From contig NZ_CAUPIY010000006.1 of assembly GCF_963511525.1 (NCBI RefSeq), positions 70,408 to 134,407 of the forward strand: a stretch of 64,000 bases of DNA, given 5' to 3'. The notes under the pieces are model-generated. The model was not told where the DNA came from. It made no database searches and worked only from the letters and a program-made list of their open reading frames with translations. Shown one piece after another: positions 60,755 through 64,000 of the stretch; the first letter of the stretch is position 1, and every line of letters starts with the position of its first letter. Both the position numbers and the translations under genes were made by a program. This stretch comes from Mobiluncus sp963511525. GTDB taxonomy: Bacteria > Actinomycetota > Actinomycetes > Actinomycetales > Actinomycetaceae.

Positions 60755-60880
60755 TTTTGCGTTAGCGAGTATCGCTTAGGGGGTGTGAAAAATCGCTTGC
60801 GTTAGCGGGTTTGGGTTTTGCGTTACCTAGTATCGTGTTTTCCCTGTTCAGGTAGGGGTTTGGGGTTTAACTCGCTAACG
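60755..60880. repeat. Four short repeats downstream of tRNA-Gly
   Basis: TTTTGCGTTAGCGAGTATCG at 60755-60774, TTGCGTTAGCGGGT at 60797-60810, TTTTGCGTTACCTAGTATCG at 60816-60835 and an inverted ACTCGCTAACG at 60870-60880. They fill the gap between the tRNA and the ABC permease gene, a position where integrase or att-like sites are sometimes found, but no integrase is present. Confidence 0.7.
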
Positions 60881-60970
60881 GATGATAGGTGGCGTTCGCT
60901 GTAGTGCTTGTGATGGTGGTTCTATTTCTATTTTTCGGTTGGATCTATTTTTCTCGCCCGTGTTTGGCTT

Positions 60971-61750
60971 TTAGTTAAGTTCTACTCTGTTGTATATGTA
61001 AGTGGCGGTGAAAAGTAGCGCAATGATTAGCAGTAGGCTGCTGGTGATTGGCCAGAGCCAAGGTGCCTGGAGTGTGTCTTGAGCGAGGTTGTTGATTATG
61101 GGGGCGAGGCCAAGGGGAGTTTTGTTGCCCTCCTGGATAAATATCGCTGACATTGTTATTAGTAGGTAGGCTCCGAATCCGGCCGCAAGGGGCGTGCCGA
61201 TGCCTGGTTTAAAAGTGGCTGCGACCGTTTGTGTTGCGTGAATGAGAATGATTTGTAGTGCCCATACCAAACTAGCCAATATGATCGGGGCGGGATTAGC
61301 GCCTGGGAATAACAGTGATGTTCCTGCCCAAGCCAGGGTAGCGCTGAAGACGGCAAGGAATAGGGTAGATAGCCAGCTGCTGATAGCAAAGCTGATGAGG
61401 TAGTGTGAGCGCTGCACGCTACCAGGGAAAATAAAGGGAATGTCACCATTGCCGGTAAGCACACTGCAACGAAAAGAGTTCATTGCAACCAGGATTACCG
61501 TAAGAATTTGGGTAAGGTTCTTTATCCATCCCGCGTAGGCTTGCTGCCAGGAGGGTTCTGGTAGTGACTGTATTAGCGTGGTTACTTCTGATCCGGCCAG
61601 AAATCTGATGATTCGCGGCGTGTATTGGGTAAACAATCCTTGGGTGAGAGCAAGGATAACGAATACCCCACCTATAATCCATGTCCCATAGGAGCGTAGG
61701 AGCCAGACAGCTTGATAGCGCCAGATCGATCTGAAACTCGAGGTATTCAC
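60971..61750 (-). CDS. ABC transporter permease (PadR operon)
   Basis: 259 residues with six predicted transmembrane helices (about 20-40, 80-98, 115-145, 155-175, 190-210, 230-250). No motif beyond ABC-2-like topology. The GTG start overlaps the ATPase stop by 4 bases (GTGA). It probably forms an exporter with that ATPase; the substrate is unknown. It is the last gene of a five-gene overlapping operon. Confidence 0.8.
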   Translation of the reverse strand: MNTSSFRSIWRYQAVWLLRSYGTWIIGGVFVILALTQGLFTQYTPRIIRFLAGSEVTTLIQSLPEPSWQQAYAGWIKNLTQILTVILVAMNSFRCSVLTGNGDIPFIFPGSVQRSHYLISFAISSWLSTLFLAVFSATLAWAGTSLLFPGANPAPIILASLVWALQIILIHATQTVAATFKPGIGTPLAAGFGAYLLITMSAIFIQEGNKTPLGLAPIINNLAQDTLQAPWLWPITSSLLLIIALLFTATYIYNRVELN

Positions 61751-62586
61751 GATTTTTTACCGCCGTCCTTAGTTAGTTTGGTGAAAAGTTCATCTAAGCC
61801 GGTAAAGGTGGGGTGAATCTTTGCGGCAGAATCGAGGCTATAGATAGCCTTAGCCACGGCGGTGGCAACGTCTGAACGCACCGTGACATCAAGGGTAACG
61901 TGTTTAGTTTGCTGATTGACTAGCTCGCCTAACTGTCCTTGAGCTAGCAGGCTACCGCGATGCAAGATCCCCACGTGGGTAGAGACTTTAGCGACATCGC
62001 TGAGGATGTGGGAGGAAAATACTATCGTTACCTGCCCGGTTAACTCGCGTAGTAGCCCCAGAACATCTGCTCGCCCGATTGGGTCAAGAGCGCTGGTTGG
62101 TTCGTCTATCAGTAGTAGTTTCGGGGCGGTAACGAGTGCTGCTGCTATTCCCATCCGTTGCTTCATGCCTCTAGAAAAGGAGCCGATTCTTCCGGGGGCT
62201 TTGTCGAGGTTAACCAGATTGAGTAGTTCGTCGCTTCTTTCGGCTGCAAGGTCTGGGGAGATTCCACCAAGGCGGGCGAGAGTGATGAGTGCATCCTTGG
62301 CTTTAAGCCAGGGGCTAATCTGGGGGACATCAGTCAGGTAAGACACGCCAGGGATCGGTTTGACCGGAAGTTTGCCTCGACTAACTCCCAGCACGGTGGC
62401 GCTGCCACTACTGGCTCCGGCCAGTCCTGCGAGGATCCTCATGGTGGTGGTTTTGCCAGCCCCGTTCGCTCCCACAAACCCATAACAGGAGCCGGTAGGA
62501 ACTCGAAGGTTTATGTTGTTTAGTACTTGGTGCTTACCGAAGGTTTTGGACAAATCTTTAGTACAGACTGCTAAATCCATTTTCAT
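61747..62586 (-). CDS. ABC transporter ATP-binding protein (PadR operon)
   Basis: 279 residues. Walker A GANGAGKTT, Q-loop region SYLTDVPQISPWL, signature FSRGMKQR, Walker B LLLIDEPTSALD, H-loop FSSHIL. This is the pattern of bacteriocin or drug exporter ATPases (BcrA/CcmA-like). The ATG overlaps the upstream stop by 4 bases. The arrangement with PadR and a PLDc_N protein is common in Actinomycetota resistance or immunity operons. Confidence 0.9.
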   Translation of the reverse strand: MKMDLAVCTKDLSKTFGKHQVLNNINLRVPTGSCYGFVGANGAGKTTTMRILAGLAGASSGSATVLGVSRGKLPVKPIPGVSYLTDVPQISPWLKAKDALITLARLGGISPDLAAERSDELLNLVNLDKAPGRIGSFSRGMKQRMGIAAALVTAPKLLLIDEPTSALDPIGRADVLGLLRELTGQVTIVFSSHILSDVAKVSTHVGILHRGSLLAQGQLGELVNQQTKHVTLDVTVRSDVATAVAKAIYSLDSAAKIHPTFTGLDELFTKLTKDGGKKS

Positions 62587-62909
62587 TCCTTCGGATACAG
62601 CTTGCTTACCACTGAACTCGCATCAACCTGGTGATGTTTGGCTGTAGCGTTCTGTTCATATTCACGCTGGACCTTAAGCTGTCTTTGTTCGTGAAAGTAC
62701 ATAACCAAAAAGACGATTGGCCCAATCACTTGGCCAAAGATGATAACCAAGAGCCACAATAGGCGATTTAAGCCTGCAATGTGAGTTCGCTTATCGCGCA
62801 GCAGACAAATTAAAGACCAGACCACCGCTACCAGTTGCACTCCTATAAGGATGCAAACTCCTATTAATGCTGGGGTCGGCAGATCCAACAGTTTATCTAT
62901 AGGGTTCAT
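62583..62909 (-). CDS. PLDc_N-domain small membrane protein
   Basis: 108 residues with two transmembrane helices (about 14-38 and 48-72) in the PLDc_N pattern (LLWLLVIIFGQVIGPIVFLVMY), followed by a charged tail. Such proteins accompany ABC exporters and PadR or bacteriocin genes; the molecular role is not known. It overlaps both neighbours by 4 bases. Confidence 0.88.
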   Translation of the reverse strand: MNPIDKLLDLPTPALIGVCILIGVQLVAVVWSLICLLRDKRTHIAGLNRLLWLLVIIFGQVIGPIVFLVMYFHEQRQLKVQREYEQNATAKHHQVDASSVVSKLYPKE

Positions 62910-63601
62910 TGCTTGTCTCCTGAATTATGTAGCCGGGTTTTTACCCTGGCTAACGCGGTTTTTACATAAGCGAGTTGGCAAGCGCCAGCAACGAGGGGCC
63001 ATAAAGCAACAATGGGCACCATCGACCGGCGGGTCATTTCCTGCTTGTCGCCAGCCCGACGCATTGCTGCAAGCCAGGCTATGGACATGGCTTCAACACC
63101 CATCAGATCAGCGTGATTGGCCAAACGCACGGCATCTTCGGATTCTGGGTCATCGCGCCGAAAGATCTGTGGCGCTAGTGCTGCAACAGTCGTTAAAACC
63201 ACTGGAGCTAGCGCAGCCTGCTTGCCGGTAATAAATTTTTCAGACGCTCCGCGTGTTGAGCGCTGGAGGAGAACCTGCTCCTTGCGACTAACGAGTACCG
63301 CCAAGAACGCAACCCCAATCCCACCAGCAATAGTGGTGAGCTTAATGCCTCGCTTTAGACTAGTGGGAACGTAGCTGGCCAAGTCCGGTAGAGAATCATC
63401 GGGGCGAATTAGCCCTAAACGCACACCAACAGCACCCAGATTAACGTCCCAACCCAGTCCGTATTTTCGAGGAATGAACAAGCGCGGATTCTCTGGTTCA
63501 AAACCATCCAGCGCAGCATCAGAGCGCCCCAACCACACCCCGGAGACAGGCATCCCCAAAACTCGTGCCTGCCCTTCTGCGTCCTTACCGAACCACTTCA
63601 T
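62906..63601 (-). CDS. Hypothetical membrane protein of the PadR operon (DUF5808-like)
   Basis: 231 residues: a soluble N-terminal part with the segment ENPRLFIPRKYGLGWDVNLG, then two or three hydrophobic helices (about 92-110, 132-150, 205-220). The RLFIPRKYGLGWxLNxG pattern is found in proteins of the DUF5808 kind. AAAGGAATACGG before the ATG (63601) sets the start, and the ATG shares a base with the PadR stop (TAATG). Confidence 0.75.
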   Translation of the reverse strand: MKWFGKDAEGQARVLGMPVSGVWLGRSDAALDGFEPENPRLFIPRKYGLGWDVNLGAVGVRLGLIRPDDSLPDLASYVPTSLKRGIKLTTIAGGIGVAFLAVLVSRKEQVLLQRSTRGASEKFITGKQAALAPVVLTTVAALAPQIFRRDDPESEDAVRLANHADLMGVEAMSIAWLAAMRRAGDKQEMTRRSMVPIVALWPLVAGACQLAYVKTALARVKTRLHNSGDKQ

Positions 63602-63927
63602 TACCGTATTCCTTTCTGCGTTGTTCGCTTCACAGCACAATCAAGCGCCTCCCACTCGCGGCGCATCTGCAATAAGCGATTCTTCCCAGGTTTTGCGAGC
63701 TTATAAATCTTCCTCGGTGGTCCTACCGGAGACTCCTGCCAAGCTGTAACTACCAACCCTGATTTACGTAGCCGTGCAAGCAGCGGATATAACGTACCCG
63801 TAGAAATCTCCAACCCCGCTTCCTCACGAAAACGCTCTACAAGCTGCCCCCCGTAAGAAGGACGAGACGAAAGCAATCCAAGGACAACCAGTTCAACAGC
63901 GCCCTTGCGTAACTGTGACTCAGACAC
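63601..63927 (-). CDS. PadR-family transcriptional regulator
   Basis: 108 residues, a winged helix starting LRKGAVELVVLGLLSSRPSYGGQLVERF, with GTLYPLLARLRKSGLV, the usual PadR core. AAGGAGG 5 bases before GTG 63927 decides the start; an open frame runs 11 codons further up. It is likely to repress its own operon by binding the palindrome upstream, and to be released by the drug or peptide that the exporter handles. Confidence 0.93.
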   Translation of the reverse strand: MSESQLRKGAVELVVLGLLSSRPSYGGQLVERFREEAGLEISTGTLYPLLARLRKSGLVVTAWQESPVGPPRKIYKLAKPGKNRLLQMRREWEALDCAVKRTTQKGIR

Positions 63928-63947
63928 AACCCCCTCCTTGCTTAACC

Positions 63948-63965
63948 ATGTTCCTTGCATAACAT
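63948..63965. promoter_or_regulatory. Candidate PadR operator
   Basis: ATGTT and AACAT, 8 bases apart, form an 18-bp inverted repeat 20 bases upstream of padR. It resembles the ATGT-n-ACAT sites of PadR proteins, with the spacing 2 bases longer than usual. Confidence 0.5.
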
Positions 63966-64000
63966 ACTACCGCGTGTCTAAAAGTCTAGCAACTACTTTT

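Overview
The window looks like chromosomal DNA of a high-GC Gram-positive actinobacterium with moderate GC (roughly 55%). The signs are: GTG and TTG starts, several genes with no Shine-Dalgarno site that are probably leaderless, a class Ib ribonucleotide reductase set (nrdHIEF), a pheA-serS-HAD block, DtxR/IdeR-type iron boxes and proteins with CWB2 cell-wall-binding repeats. The Actinomycetaceae (a Mobiluncus-like organism) fit best, but that is a judgement from gene content, not a computed placement.

Layout. (1) 0-6 kb: a sugar-acid cluster (partial D-2-hydroxyacid dehydrogenase; gluconate permease; 5-keto-gluconate reductase-type SDR; L-idonate dehydrogenase-like MDR; 6-phosphogluconate dehydrogenase; KDPG aldolase), feeding pentose-phosphate and Entner-Doudoroff reactions, with pyruvate kinase further on at 6.7 kb. 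Between them lie a 145-bp tandem repeat built partly from tRNA-Ser pieces, a tRNA-Ser(UGA) lacking its T arm, and an intact tRNA-Ser(GCU). (2) 8-19 kb: AGE-family epimerase/isomerase, HAD phosphatase, serS, pheA, a large membrane protein split over two reading frames at a perfect -1 slippery heptamer, a glycosyltransferase, phosphoglucomutase and a secreted HNH-type nuclease. (3) 19-31 kb: a YadS/TRIC-like channel, a VIT/CCC1-type metal transporter with ferritin-like domain, HrpA helicase, two related exported wall proteins (one with CWB2 repeats) around a small kinase, and a DNA-binding-like unknown. (4) 31-37 kb: the nrd genes with an opposite-strand gene between nrdE and nrdF, and a control region with NrdR-like and DnaA boxes. 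(5) 37-47 kb: luxS and mtnN facing each other, tRNA-Ser(CGA), an acid-sugar kinase, tadA/upp, a methionine-binding lipoprotein, tRNA-Leu, uracil permease and a LytR_C protein. (6) 47-60 kb: lipase, MFS and SPFH proteins, a methyltransferase/cupin pair behind an iron box, ogt inside a direct duplication, an ABC transporter with two-component system, and repair/cofactor genes. (7) 60.6-64 kb: tRNA-Gly, short repeats and a PadR-controlled ABC exporter operon whose five genes overlap.

The least ordinary signals are a dispersed 15-bp motif RTTNACNNRGTTNAC (ten exact copies between 5 and 38 kb, four of them in convergent intergenic gaps), the candidate programmed frameshift near 13.72 kb, the tRNA-derived 145-bp repeat at 5.9-6.35 kb, and the duplicated iron-box/methyltransferase segment that brackets ogt.
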